This document shows, piece by piece, positions 54,191 to 61,852 of a DNA stretch of 61,852 nt. The DNA is taken from the NCBI GenBank assembly GCA_902520885.1, contig CABYPW010000014.1:1-61852 (forward strand), read 5' to 3'. Every line of letters starts with the position of its first letter. The first letter of the stretch is position 1. The notes beneath the pieces were generated by a model. It had not been told where the DNA came from. It was given only the letters and a program-made list of their open reading frames with translations, and searched no databases. A program made the translations under genes and the position numbers. Origin of the DNA: an uncultured SAR116 cluster alpha proteobacterium (GTDB lineage Bacteria > Pseudomonadota > Alphaproteobacteria > Puniceispirillales > Puniceispirillaceae).

Positions 54191-54997
54191 GTGTCATTAC
54201 ATAGCAGAAAATTAGAGTTACTTACTCAGCCAGAAGTGGCAAGACAAATTGAAAATAATCCTTTGATAATTTTACCAGCAGGAAGTGTTGAACAGCATGG
54301 ACCACATTTGCCCGCTGGAACTGATATTTTCGCTGCCTATATTATCGCAGAACGAATAGCAGAAAAAATGGATGGTTTAGTCGTGCCGGGCGGACCACTA
54401 GGAGTTACCCCATTTCATATGCCTTACGAAGCTACAATAACGTTATCTCATGAAACTTATATTCGTGTAGTATACGAAACATGTCAGTCGCTTGCCCAGC
54501 ATGGGGCAAAACGTCTCATGATTGTAAATTGGCATGAGGGCAATTCATCATCTCTTGCCATTGCTGCAGAGCGTTTGCACAGGGAATGTGGATTGAGTGT
54601 ACTGACTGTTCAGGCCTGTTATGTAGCATCCGAACTATACGGTCCAACTTCAGGTGGTTTAACTCACGGTGGGGAAATCGAAACGCTTGCTATTTTGGCA
54701 GCCCATCCAGAGCTTGTTCACCTTGATAGAATAGAGGGTTCGTCAGACCATAAACATGGGTCTAGGATGGATAAGTTAAGAAGAACACGTTCGTATCAGC
54801 CAGTATTAACAGACATTCGTACAATCGCTCCAACTGGTTGGTATGGTGATCCTAGTCGAGCTACTATAGAAAAAGGAAAGCAAATGCTTGAAGATCTTGG
54901 AAATGCTATTTCACAGGAGGCTAGTGAAATTTTCACGCTTCTTGATGAAGTAAATGGAGGCATCGCCACTTTAGATAAAATGGCAAAAAAGGAATAG
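54191..54997 (+). CDS. Creatininase family protein
   Basis: A 268-residue metal-dependent amidohydrolase of the creatininase fold. Metal ligands seen are E34 and H36 in GSVEQHGPH, D45 in AGTDIFAAY, H115 in NWHEGN and the HGGEIET motif at 159-165. The family includes creatinine amidohydrolase, FAPy deformylase and mycofactocin protease MftE. The GTG start at 54191 is supported by AAGGA eight bases upstream. The cupin gene follows after three bases. The amide or lactam substrate is unknown. Confidence 0.9.
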   Translation: MSLHSRKLELLTQPEVARQIENNPLIILPAGSVEQHGPHLPAGTDIFAAYIIAERIAEKMDGLVVPGGPLGVTPFHMPYEATITLSHETYIRVVYETCQSLAQHGAKRLMIVNWHEGNSSSLAIAAERLHRECGLSVLTVQACYVASELYGPTSGGLTHGGEIETLAILAAHPELVHLDRIEGSSDHKHGSRMDKLRRTRSYQPVLTDIRTIAPTGWYGDPSRATIEKGKQMLEDLGNAISQEASEIFTLLDEVNGGIATLDKMAKKE

Positions 54998-55000
54998 CGC

Positions 55001-55363
55001 ATGGCGCAAAAAATAAAAGCTGGAAATGCTGAGCGCCTATTATTGCCAGGTCGAGTATCTCATCAAATTGCAAGTGCTGGTGCAGGAGCAGATAATATAT
55101 GCGTTCGGCTAGTTGAAATTGAGCCAGAACATCAACAAACCTTTAGAAGAAATAGACATTGCCATCCGGATGTTGAGGAATGTATTTATGTTCTTGAAGG
55201 AGAGGGGTGTACGTATGCAGATACAGGTGAATATTCGATGTCGGTGGGTGATACCCTTATAATGCCACCGAATGAGCATCATGTAACACGGAACACTGGC
55301 AGGTCTATATTGAAATTGTTATGTTTTTTTCCCACTGGCAAAGTAACCATTAAGGGTGAGTAG
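55001..55363 (+). CDS. Small cupin-domain protein
   Basis: A 120-residue single cupin barrel. Motif 1 is HCHPDVEECIYVLEGEG (two His and Glu) and motif 2 is MPPNEHHVTRN, so the full metal-binding set appears intact, in contrast to the cupin at 925. Such proteins may be isomerases, dioxygenases or accessory factors. It is coupled to the creatininase gene upstream, with a three-base gap, and to the dehydrogenase downstream. Confidence 0.88.
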   Translation: MAQKIKAGNAERLLLPGRVSHQIASAGAGADNICVRLVEIEPEHQQTFRRNRHCHPDVEECIYVLEGEGCTYADTGEYSMSVGDTLIMPPNEHHVTRNTGRSILKLLCFFPTGKVTIKGE

Positions 55364-55385
55364 GAAATTAGAGCCGGAACTAGTA

Positions 55386-56378
55386 ATGTCTTCAATTGAC
55401 TTAAAAGAGCACATAATTTGTCTTAGACCAGAGGCAGATTTTATAGAGTTTGATGCTGTCGCACCGGCCAGATTTTCGGTAGAGTATTTAAAGCCGGACG
55501 ATTTTTCTTTAGCACGCTATCTAGAGAAGACGCGAGCATTAATTATTCCAGCAGTTGGTCCAAAAATATCTAACGAGATATTCAAAAACTCAAACATTGA
55601 GATGGTTCAGGTTACTGGGGCGGGGATAGATAGACTCGACTCGGAGTATTGTCGTTTTAACAAGATTGCAGTGTGTAACGTTCAGGGTGTGAGCGCGTTT
55701 GCAGTTGCTGAATATTGTATTGGTTCCGCAATTACTCTATCAAGGCAGTTACATCTCGGAAACGGTGCAATTAAGGAAGGAAAATATGACTCCATCCGCT
55801 TAAAGATGTTAGAAAAAAAAATGGTGTCCCTTAAAGGACAAAACGTCGGAATAATTGGATTTGGTAGTATAGGTAGAGAAACTGCTAGGTTATTCAAAAT
55901 GATGGGCTGTGAGATTTTATGTTTTGATCTTTTTCCGCCGGACCAAAAAGAAACAGAAAAAGTTGGAGCAACAATTTGTGATCTGTCATCATTATTATCA
56001 CAAAGTGATATTGTATCTCTTCATGTTCCATTAACAACGGAAACAAAAGGCCTTATTTCAAAATCCGAGCTTAAATTAATGAAAAAAAATGCAATTCTAA
56101 TAAATGCTGCAAGAGGGGGAGTTGTTAAAGAATTTGATCTTGCATCCGCAATTGAGTCAGAACAAATCAAAGGTGTCGTTGTAGATGTATATAGTCAAGA
56201 ACCGGCATCATCTGACAATCCCTTGTTAAATATCTCAAAGGATGCGATGGACCGAGTATTATATTCACCTCACATTGCGGGCATTACAAAACAATCTTGG
56301 ACAGAATTATTTCGTCAATCCTGGAGAAACCTGTCTTTATTTTTTGATAACAAACCGCTTAATAACAGACAAATTTAG
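55386..56378 (+). CDS. D-2-hydroxyacid dehydrogenase family protein
   Basis: A 330-residue NAD(P)-dependent dehydrogenase. The nucleotide motif is VGIIGFGSIGRETARLF. The catalytic triad fits Arg in NAARGGVVKE, Glu in YSQEPASSDNPL and His in SPHIAGIT. It reduces 2-oxo acids or oxidises D-2-hydroxy acids. The ATG at 55386 has a weak GGA seven bases upstream; a GTG at 55356, overlapping the cupin stop, is possible and would add ten residues. Last gene of the operon. Confidence 0.88.
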   Translation: MSSIDLKEHIICLRPEADFIEFDAVAPARFSVEYLKPDDFSLARYLEKTRALIIPAVGPKISNEIFKNSNIEMVQVTGAGIDRLDSEYCRFNKIAVCNVQGVSAFAVAEYCIGSAITLSRQLHLGNGAIKEGKYDSIRLKMLEKKMVSLKGQNVGIIGFGSIGRETARLFKMMGCEILCFDLFPPDQKETEKVGATICDLSSLLSQSDIVSLHVPLTTETKGLISKSELKLMKKNAILINAARGGVVKEFDLASAIESEQIKGVVVDVYSQEPASSDNPLLNISKDAMDRVLYSPHIAGITKQSWTELFRQSWRNLSLFFDNKPLNNRQI

Positions 56379-56403
56379 AATTTTTTACCCATAAGTTTTT
56401 AAA

Positions 56404-57204
56404 TTAATTATCTTGGTTCCAAATTTTTTCAACGCGCTCAAAAGCCGCTTTTCCTTCTTCTCGTCGTTTCTCTTCTGTGATATCACCCCAATCTATTACA
56501 GCTGACTTATAAGCTGGACGAGAAATAATATTTTCAAACCAGTTATTTAATGCAGTCATTTTTGACCATAACGGGGCCATCTGGAACGAGCTTAAGCGCG
56601 TTAGATAAACAACAAGTGATATATCTGCCAGCGAATAACTATTCCCCGCCAACCACTTATTTGATTGAAGATGTTGATTCATTTCAGAGAAAAGCTCTTT
56701 AAACGCTTGGACAGACGGAGGTAGAAGTGGGCTTTCTAAACCCATCTCAATGTTAATCTTGTCGTTATTCTTTCTAACGCCATCGCGCATTTTTGCATAA
56801 TACTCTGCCAACTGTTCTTTGTCTGTTTTTTTGTAGATATGACGGTTTACTATACAAACACCTATGGTTCTGCTGGCAACATGAATTCCATCTTCTATTT
56901 TGCGCATCCACAATCGCATTTTGGCTACTTCTTTTGGGTCTTTTGAGCGAAGATTGATGTGATTTGGATATGCATCTTCTAGATATTCTAAAATGAGAGT
57001 TGATTCCGGAAGCGTAAACGCCCCATCTTTTAAGAGTGGTATAAGACCTTTTGGATTATACTTATGGAAATCATCAGGCCTTTGGCTGGCATCACCAAGC
57101 GCTGTGTCCACAATCACACTTTTCCATTCCAAGCCTTTTTCTTCAAGGCCTAGACGCACCCTCTGTGCGGCAGTGGAGCGGTCATAATGATAAAGTGTAA
57201 GCAT
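56404..57204 (-). CDS. Glutathione S-transferase family protein
   Basis: A 266-residue GST-fold protein. The N-terminal domain has YHYDRSTAAQRVRLGLEEKGLEW, the cis-Pro NPKGLIPLLKDG and PESTLILEYLEDAYP. The C-terminal helical domain contains NKWLAGNSYSLADISLVVYL, the conserved GST N-capping box region. Gene 57230 upstream encodes another glutathione-linked enzyme, 25 bases away, so the two are probably one unit. Activity on a specific electrophile is unknown. Confidence 0.9.
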   Translation of the reverse strand: MLTLYHYDRSTAAQRVRLGLEEKGLEWKSVIVDTALGDASQRPDDFHKYNPKGLIPLLKDGAFTLPESTLILEYLEDAYPNHINLRSKDPKEVAKMRLWMRKIEDGIHVASRTIGVCIVNRHIYKKTDKEQLAEYYAKMRDGVRKNNDKINIEMGLESPLLPPSVQAFKELFSEMNQHLQSNKWLAGNSYSLADISLVVYLTRLSSFQMAPLWSKMTALNNWFENIISRPAYKSAVIDWGDITEEKRREEGKAAFERVEKIWNQDN

Positions 57205-57229
57205 TCAGCAAACCCCTTTGTTATTTTAA

Positions 57230-58174
57230 TCACAAATCTGCAATATTATAAGACACTCCTACCGGTATAATAGCATATGGATTTATTTTAAGATGTGAAA
57301 GGTAGTAATGATCAATTATATGGTCAAGCTTGATTGTAGAAAGAACTTTTGGAGTATTAAGTAGTCGATGCATGTAGCTATGAACGTTTGGATAATCACG
57401 CAGTTTTTTCTTATTGCATTTAAAATGATAATAATAAATTGGATCAAAACGAACCAATGTTGGAAGTAGTCGCCAATCTACTTCACACGCTTCATCACCA
57501 AGAAGAAAAAGATTTTCATTTAAAATTTTCTCTAATTCGTCGAGTGTTTTAAATAATAAATCAACTGCTTTAAAATAAGCTTCTTGTGATTTTGCAAAAC
57601 CCACACGGTAAACTCCATTATTCAACCCGCGATATATTAAATCATTCATGGACTGAAGTTTTTCATTATCATAAAATTTTGTCATCCGGTTTTCATCTTG
57701 GCCAGTAAGGGCACAGAAGGGCCCATCTAGCATTCTGATTATTTCAGAAGATTCGTTATTTACAATCGTTTTGGTTTTTTTATCCCAAAGTGTTGGAACT
57801 GTCACTTTGCCTGTAAATTTATTATCTACGTGGGTATACAACTGATGCAAGTAATCAATTTTTAGACCGGTATTGTTGAAAACGTCAGAATACTCCATAA
57901 AATTCCAACCATCCGGATAGCTAATAGGATGTACAATTGAGACACCGATTACATCTTCGAGATTTAAAAGCGCACGATATAGTAAGGCGCGATGTGCCCA
58001 TGGACATGCATAAGCAACAATTAATTCATATCTTCCAGCTTCGGCAGGAAAGTCACCTCTACCTGGAGCAGTAATAAAATTCCGATATGGAGATTCAGGG
58101 CGAATGAAACTTCCATCGGGCGCCTGTTTGCCTTCAAAATCTGCGCCCCAAACGCCGTCTACCAACATACCCAT
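57230..58174 (-). CDS. Glutathionyl-hydroquinone reductase (Xi-class GST, YqjG-like)
   Basis: A 314-residue Xi-class GST. The active-site YACPWAHRALLYRALLNLED is diagnostic, with the catalytic Cys of the CPWAHR motif, and the downstream VPTLWDKKTKTIVNNESSEIIRML is the usual glutathione site. SFIRPESPYRNFI near the N-terminus is also typical. The enzyme reduces glutathionyl-hydroquinones to hydroquinones in the cytosol and belongs to quinone or aromatic detoxification. Codon 3 is also ATG and could be used. Confidence 0.93.
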   Translation of the reverse strand: MGMLVDGVWGADFEGKQAPDGSFIRPESPYRNFITAPGRGDFPAEAGRYELIVAYACPWAHRALLYRALLNLEDVIGVSIVHPISYPDGWNFMEYSDVFNNTGLKIDYLHQLYTHVDNKFTGKVTVPTLWDKKTKTIVNNESSEIIRMLDGPFCALTGQDENRMTKFYDNEKLQSMNDLIYRGLNNGVYRVGFAKSQEAYFKAVDLLFKTLDELEKILNENLFLLGDEACEVDWRLLPTLVRFDPIYYYHFKCNKKKLRDYPNVHSYMHRLLNTPKVLSTIKLDHIIDHYYLSHLKINPYAIIPVGVSYNIADL

Positions 58175-58199
58175 TTAAAATTTTTCCTATTTATAAATA

Positions 58200-58227
58200 A
58201 AGAAGGCCAGCATTTGCCGGCCTTCTT
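58200..58227 (-). terminator. Rho-independent terminator of the NitT/TauT-type ABC operon
   Basis: Bases 58200-58211 and 58216-58227 form a twelve-pair stem with one G-U pair on the minus-strand transcript and a four-base loop. A T-rich tract follows in the minus direction. It lies 20 bases beyond the binding-protein stop (58247) and before the start of the hydroquinone reductase gene, so it ends the ABC operon. Confidence 0.88.
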
Positions 58228-58246
58228 ATTTGTAACCAATTTAGCT

Positions 58247-59311
58247 TTACGCAGGTCTCTTTGCTAGGCCAAGAGACTCCTGTGCTGCATGCAAGAAACG
58301 CAAATCAACTGCATCGCGCCAGTCAAAATCAGATGGTACTTGACCGAGGTCACGTACACCTTGTGCAAAGCTATCCATTGACTCCGCAGTAAATCCGCCA
58401 TCTTTGCAGATTTGGTCTAATTCAACCTCATACTGAGCTTCAAACTCCGGTGGGATATCAAAACCTTTTGATCTCATTTCAGAATAAGCAGCATCCTTAT
58501 TTGCAGGGTCAAATAACCACTGTCTTGCTTTTAATTCGGCATACTGCCAAGCATAAAGTGCATCTTCGTTTTTATCGCCCCACTCCATGTTAGTAATAAA
58601 ACCCTCTTGCGGCACTTCATATTGAGTTGCTGAAATAAATTTTCCACCATTATCCTTTAGACCTTTTTCATGGCGAGGAAATACAGATCCTCCGGTAAGG
58701 ACACCAGCAATAATTGCTTTCATTCTTCCATCAGAACCGCCTTTCATTGGTACCATTTCTACATCTTTATCTGGGTCTATTCCGTTCTGAATAAGAATTT
58801 GGCGTTGTATCCAAGTATTTCTGCCTCCGAGGCCACCACCAGAGATTTTTCCTCCTTTAAGGTCATCAAAAGTTTCAATACCCTTACCAACACCCATAAT
58901 CCACCATTCTTTATCACGATATACGCTAAGAAGCTTTAAAGGCTTTCCGCTTGCTGCATGAGAGCCAAAAAGAACGTCAACGTCAGAGTGAGCTACATCA
59001 AGGCTTCCGCCGATAAGGCCAGGAAAGTACTCATCGGTCAAATAAAACTCAATATCCTCTATACCAGCACTCTCATAAAATCCCTTAAATTGGGCAAGAC
59101 GCCATGACCACTGAGCGGCATAATTAGGATTCCAATCTGCCATTCTAATAGTACTGACGCTGGACTTTATAGCTGAAGAATCAACCGCCCAGGCGCCTTT
59201 AAAAGGCACTGCAGTTGCTCCAATTGCTATGCCAAGCGCTCCTAAACCACCCTTGAGCAAAACCTCTCTTCTGGGCAGTAGTATCTTTGTCTTTTGTTTT
59301 AATCTCGCCAT
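58247..59311 (-). CDS. ABC transporter substrate-binding protein (NitT/TauT family)
   Basis: A 354-residue periplasmic protein of the SsuA/THI5-like type. The N-terminus contains PRREVLLKGGLGALGIAIGA, a twin-arginine-style signal, with cleavage near GAWA. The mature part has WNPNYAAQWSWRLAQFKGFYESAGIEDIEF and GSLDVAHSDVDVLFGSHAASG, typical of binding proteins for sulfonates, nitrate, or pyrimidine precursors. GGGAGG lies six bases before the ATG. Third gene of the ABC operon. The ligand is not predictable. Confidence 0.9.
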   Translation of the reverse strand: MARLKQKTKILLPRREVLLKGGLGALGIAIGATAVPFKGAWAVDSSAIKSSVSTIRMADWNPNYAAQWSWRLAQFKGFYESAGIEDIEFYLTDEYFPGLIGGSLDVAHSDVDVLFGSHAASGKPLKLLSVYRDKEWWIMGVGKGIETFDDLKGGKISGGGLGGRNTWIQRQILIQNGIDPDKDVEMVPMKGGSDGRMKAIIAGVLTGGSVFPRHEKGLKDNGGKFISATQYEVPQEGFITNMEWGDKNEDALYAWQYAELKARQWLFDPANKDAAYSEMRSKGFDIPPEFEAQYEVELDQICKDGGFTAESMDSFAQGVRDLGQVPSDFDWRDAVDLRFLHAAQESLGLAKRPA

Positions 59312-59356
59312 TTTTTTCCTCCCATTTTGTTTTTGTTTTCGGTATCTGTGTAGGCA

Positions 59357-60232
59357 TCACAGATGATTCACATTTCGCCATGGGGCTACTTTAGCCTCAA
59401 GCCATCGTGTGAAATTTATAAGTGATAGTGACATCACGATTAGTAAAAGTAGGACTGCGAAAGTCATTGCAGTGTTAAAAGTATCTGCGGAACGTTGGAT
59501 TAGGTATCCCAGACCATTTGAACCACCAAATAATTCGGCGATCACAACACCGATTAGTCCGCGGCCTATGCCTTGTTGTATTCCAGAAATAATGAATGGT
59601 AATGTGTATGGCAGTACCACTTTATAGTAAAGTTGTACTCTATTTGCTCCGAAGACTTTTGCGGCTGCTAAAAGGGATTTTTCAGTTGTTTTAACTCCTG
59701 CCCATGCATTTATTACGATTGGAAAAACTGCAGAAATAACAATAATAGTTACCTGCATCGTTGTTGTGAATCCGAGAAATAAAATAAAAAGAGGAACTAG
59801 AGCAATTCTAGGAAGCGAGGCTAGTGCCCATACATATGGGCTTAAAATAGATTCTACATACTTATTTCCACCCATCAGTAACCCACCAGGTATTCCTATC
59901 GCCATAGCTATCGCAAGCCCGGTCATCAAATTCGTAAAACTATGAAGAAAATGGTCTAATATACTTCCAGAAAATACAGCTCCTTCGGGAGCTCTTGTTG
60001 TCATTCCAACCCATAACTCTTGAAACATTGCAGAGGCTTTTGGAAGAAACAAAGAATTGATGTTACCATATGTTGTGACAATCTCCCAAAGAATGAAAAA
60101 GATGATTAAATTGACAGAAGTTACAACAAAACCTCTAGTTCTTCTCCAAACCTCTTTAAAAGTCCAACCTACATCTTGTATTCGATTTGGGTCATCAGTT
60201 TCATACTGTATTTGTTCAGTTGCCTTAGCCAT
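59357..60232 (-). CDS. ABC transporter permease (NitT/TauT family)
   Basis: A 291-residue inner-membrane permease with about six helices. The BPD_transp_1 coupling motif is visible as AAAKVFGANRVQLYYKVVLPYTLPFI. The N-terminal cytosolic extension (about 1-30) is longer than average. GAGGTG precedes the ATG, which lies two bases beyond the ATPase stop. It forms the channel with the ATPase at 60235 and the binding protein at 58247. Confidence 0.93.
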   Translation of the reverse strand: MAKATEQIQYETDDPNRIQDVGWTFKEVWRRTRGFVVTSVNLIIFFILWEIVTTYGNINSLFLPKASAMFQELWVGMTTRAPEGAVFSGSILDHFLHSFTNLMTGLAIAMAIGIPGGLLMGGNKYVESILSPYVWALASLPRIALVPLFILFLGFTTTMQVTIIVISAVFPIVINAWAGVKTTEKSLLAAAKVFGANRVQLYYKVVLPYTLPFIISGIQQGIGRGLIGVVIAELFGGSNGLGYLIQRSADTFNTAMTFAVLLLLIVMSLSLINFTRWLEAKVAPWRNVNHL

Positions 60233-60234
60233 CT

Positions 60235-61047
60235 TTATTCACCTCTTGTAGTCTGCATTGCTTCGTCTTTGACTAAGTTCCATATATGATCGCGCAACTC
60301 AGCATAGGTTTTTGATATTTTTACCTCAGAATTATTCATCCGTGGCCGAGGAAAGTCGATATTTACAATTTCTTTTATTTTTCCTGGTCTATAGGAAATA
60401 ACCACTACTCGGTCACCTAATAGTATAGCCTCGTCTATCGAATGAGTGATAAAAACACAAGTTTGACCTGTTTCCATCACAATTCGTTCCATCTCAGCTT
60501 GCATAGCCTCTCTTGTCATAGCATCAATTGCCGCAAATGGTTCATCAGCAAGTAAAATATCGGGATTGGTAGCAAGAGCTCTAGCAATTCCAACACGCTG
60601 TTTCATCCCACCAGATAGCTCATATGGAAAAGACTTTTCAAACCCTGCCAGATCCACTAGTTCAAGACAGTTTTTAACTCTTTGTTTTTTTTCTTCTTCA
60701 CTGATTCCAAGATTCTGAAGCTCATAGGGCAAACGTATGTTAGACTCTACAGTTCTCCAGGGAAGCAATGCATAATCTTGAAAGACCATCGCACGGTCAG
60801 GCCCCGGTGCAGTCACTTCTTCTCCTCGTACTTTCACGCTGCCTCCTGACTTTGGAATTAACCCTGAAACAGCATTGATAAAGCTGGTTTTTCCACAACC
60901 AGAAGGGCCCACTAAAACTACAAACTCCCCTTTTTTTATTTCTAAGTTTATATCTTGAAGGGCAATGAGTTTTTTCCGCTCCCTATGCAAATCATAAGAA
61001 ATTGTTAGGTCATCAGCTACTATTATATTTTCATTCGAAATTGGCAT
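60235..61047 (-). CDS. ABC transporter ATP-binding protein (NitT/TauT family)
   Basis: A 270-residue ATPase. Walker A is GPSGCGKTSFINA, the Q-loop lies in MVFQDYALLPWRTVESN, the signature is LSGGMKQRVGIARAL, Walker B is ILLADEPFAAID and the H-loop is FITHSIDEA. It is the first gene of the operon on the minus strand, preceded by a G-rich ribosome binding site (C8 on the plus strand at about 61055-61062). Confidence 0.95.
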   Translation of the reverse strand: MPISNENIIVADDLTISYDLHRERKKLIALQDINLEIKKGEFVVLVGPSGCGKTSFINAVSGLIPKSGGSVKVRGEEVTAPGPDRAMVFQDYALLPWRTVESNIRLPYELQNLGISEEEKKQRVKNCLELVDLAGFEKSFPYELSGGMKQRVGIARALATNPDILLADEPFAAIDAMTREAMQAEMERIVMETGQTCVFITHSIDEAILLGDRVVVISYRPGKIKEIVNIDFPRPRMNNSEVKISKTYAELRDHIWNLVKDEAMQTTRGE

Positions 61048-61285
61048 ATTAAATCCCCCCCCGAGAATATGAATATGAACTATAACTGAAGTAAAATTGT
61101 TTAGTGTTGAATGAAAATCGTCAAGCAGAAAATTCTAATTTTTGAATTTTTCTTCCAAATTATCGATAATATTCAACTATTTAACTTAAAATCATTCTAA
61201 ATTATGCTCTTTTTTATGAGAGATTTATCGAGAAAATGAATGTCGTTTTTTACATGAAATGAAGGTAGACTTATCTTTTAATTTT

Positions 61286-61852
61286 TTAAAATATCGAATA
61301 GTCGACTTGCTTATTTTTATTTATTGTGGAATGTAATGCTGGCATAGGATACTTCAAGCCTGAGGCACAGTTATATAGAATTGCTCTCTGGCTATCTGAA
61401 ATCATTCCTCTTTTTAAAGCCTGTTTATATGCTACTGCGGTGGCAGCTCCCTCTGGGCACAGTAATAAACCATCTTTCTTAGCAATTTCATCTCTCATAT
61501 TCACAATTTCATTATCATCTACTATTATTCCGAAGCCATCTGATTCTTTTATAGCTCGAATAATAAGAAAATCCCCAACTGCGACTGGAACCCTAATTCC
61601 AGCTGCTATTGTTTGGGCATTTTCCCAAATTGGGGCATGTTCAAGACCTTCCTGCCAGGCTTTTACAATAGGAGCGCATCCGGATGATTGAACTGCTATC
61701 ATTTTTGGAAGTTTCCCTTTAATCCAACCAAGGCTTTTTAATTCCTGAAATGCCTTCCACATTCCAATAAGCCCAGTTCCTCCGCCAGTTGGATAGAAAA
61801 TCAGGTCAGGTAAATTCCAACCTAATTGCTCTGCTAGCTCAAGTCCCATTGT
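61286..61852 (-). CDS. Threonine-synthase-like PLP enzyme, C-terminal part (5' truncated by window edge)
   Basis: The C-terminal 188 residues of a fold-type II PLP enzyme. PTGGGTGLIGMWKAF is the PLP-phosphate-binding glycine loop, and VGDFLIIRAIKES and LCPEGAATAVAYKQAL are typical of threonine synthase and its relatives. The frame continues past the window edge, so the lysine that binds PLP is not visible. It may be threonine synthase or a related lyase. It is upstream of the ABC operon on the same strand, with a 238-base gap. Confidence 0.85.
   Translation of the reverse strand, partial: TMGLELAEQLGWNLPDLIFYPTGGGTGLIGMWKAFQELKSLGWIKGKLPKMIAVQSSGCAPIVKAWQEGLEHAPIWENAQTIAAGIRVPVAVGDFLIIRAIKESDGFGIIVDDNEIVNMRDEIAKKDGLLLCPEGAATAVAYKQALKRGMISDSQRAILYNCASGLKYPMPALHSTINKNKQVDYSIF

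Noticed and set aside
1-61852. CRISPR arrays, tRNA or rRNA genes, insertion sequences or prophage genes
   Set aside because: Looked for by eye on both strands; no regularly spaced repeats, cloverleaf with CCA-type end, transposase, integrase or phage structural gene was found. A tRNA scan would be needed to be certain.

Overview
The window reads as chromosomal sequence from an uncultured, AT-rich marine-type alphaproteobacterium. Supporting signs are a heterotetrameric sarcosine oxidase operon (soxBDAG), a Mo-hydroxylase of the CoxM/S/L type, rhizobial-style class III cyclases with TPRs, many Gfo/Idh/MocA and M24-family proteins, and several ABC and DMT/TauE-type carriers. A SAR116-like or roseobacter-like lineage is a guess from gene content; no rRNA or other phylogenetic marker is present. 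I saw no tRNA, rRNA, insertion sequence, prophage or CRISPR. Coding density is high, and only one gap exceeds 300 bases (42896-43520).

Layout. 1-2.5 kb: 3' part of a gamma-glutamyltransferase, a cupin and a fumarylacetoacetate-hydrolase-fold enzyme. 2.7-7.4 kb: two converging class III nucleotide cyclases and an unrecognised membrane-anchored protein. 7.5-13.7 kb: YaiI-family protein, aldo/keto reductase, propionyl-CoA-synthetase-like enzyme, a cold-shock gene with a long structured leader, an AbrB-type membrane protein and a DMT transporter. 13.9-17.6 kb: molybdenum hydroxylase operon. 17.6-23.1 kb: oxidoreductases around a compact three-gene unit (M19-dipeptidase-like protein, a 568-residue unknown, a DUF3726-like protein), with an Ldh-family reductase divergent from it. 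23.1-34.2 kb: a long minus-strand run comprising an M24 protein, E1 alpha/beta of a 2-oxoacid dehydrogenase, a lipoyl E2-like protein with an eroded catalytic domain, an aldehyde dehydrogenase, then soxBDAG.

34.4-42.9 kb: a sugar or polyol locus. ThuA-domain and SDR genes diverge from an RbsB/RbsA/two-permease ABC operon. A repeated AATATATCCA element sits between them. The operon ends with a protein joining a winged-helix DNA-binding domain to a complete solute-binding-protein fold without a signal peptide. 43.5-52.9 kb: OsmC, a beta-hydroxyacid dehydrogenase, a degenerate M24 protein, and a probable aromatic or ring-cleavage catabolic cluster (two FrsA/DHPON-type hydrolases, a TauE carrier, an amidohydrolase-type decarboxylase, GST, fumarylpyruvate-hydrolase-like protein, GntR regulator). 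53-56.4 kb: an oxidoreductase, creatininase, cupin and D-2-hydroxyacid dehydrogenase operon. 56.4-61.9 kb: a GST, a glutathionyl-hydroquinone reductase, a NitT/TauT-type ABC operon and the 3' part of a threonine-synthase-like gene.

Taken together the window is largely scavenging and catabolic: uptake systems alternate with oxidoreductases for methylated amino acids, 2-oxo acids, sugars and aromatic or ring-opened compounds. The most unusual items are the cytosolic wHTH-SBP fusion with its candidate operator, the M19-like/568-aa/DUF3726 unit, and the E1/E2-like operon whose E2 lacks the acyltransferase motif. Functions were assigned by reading the proteins by eye; no database search was run.
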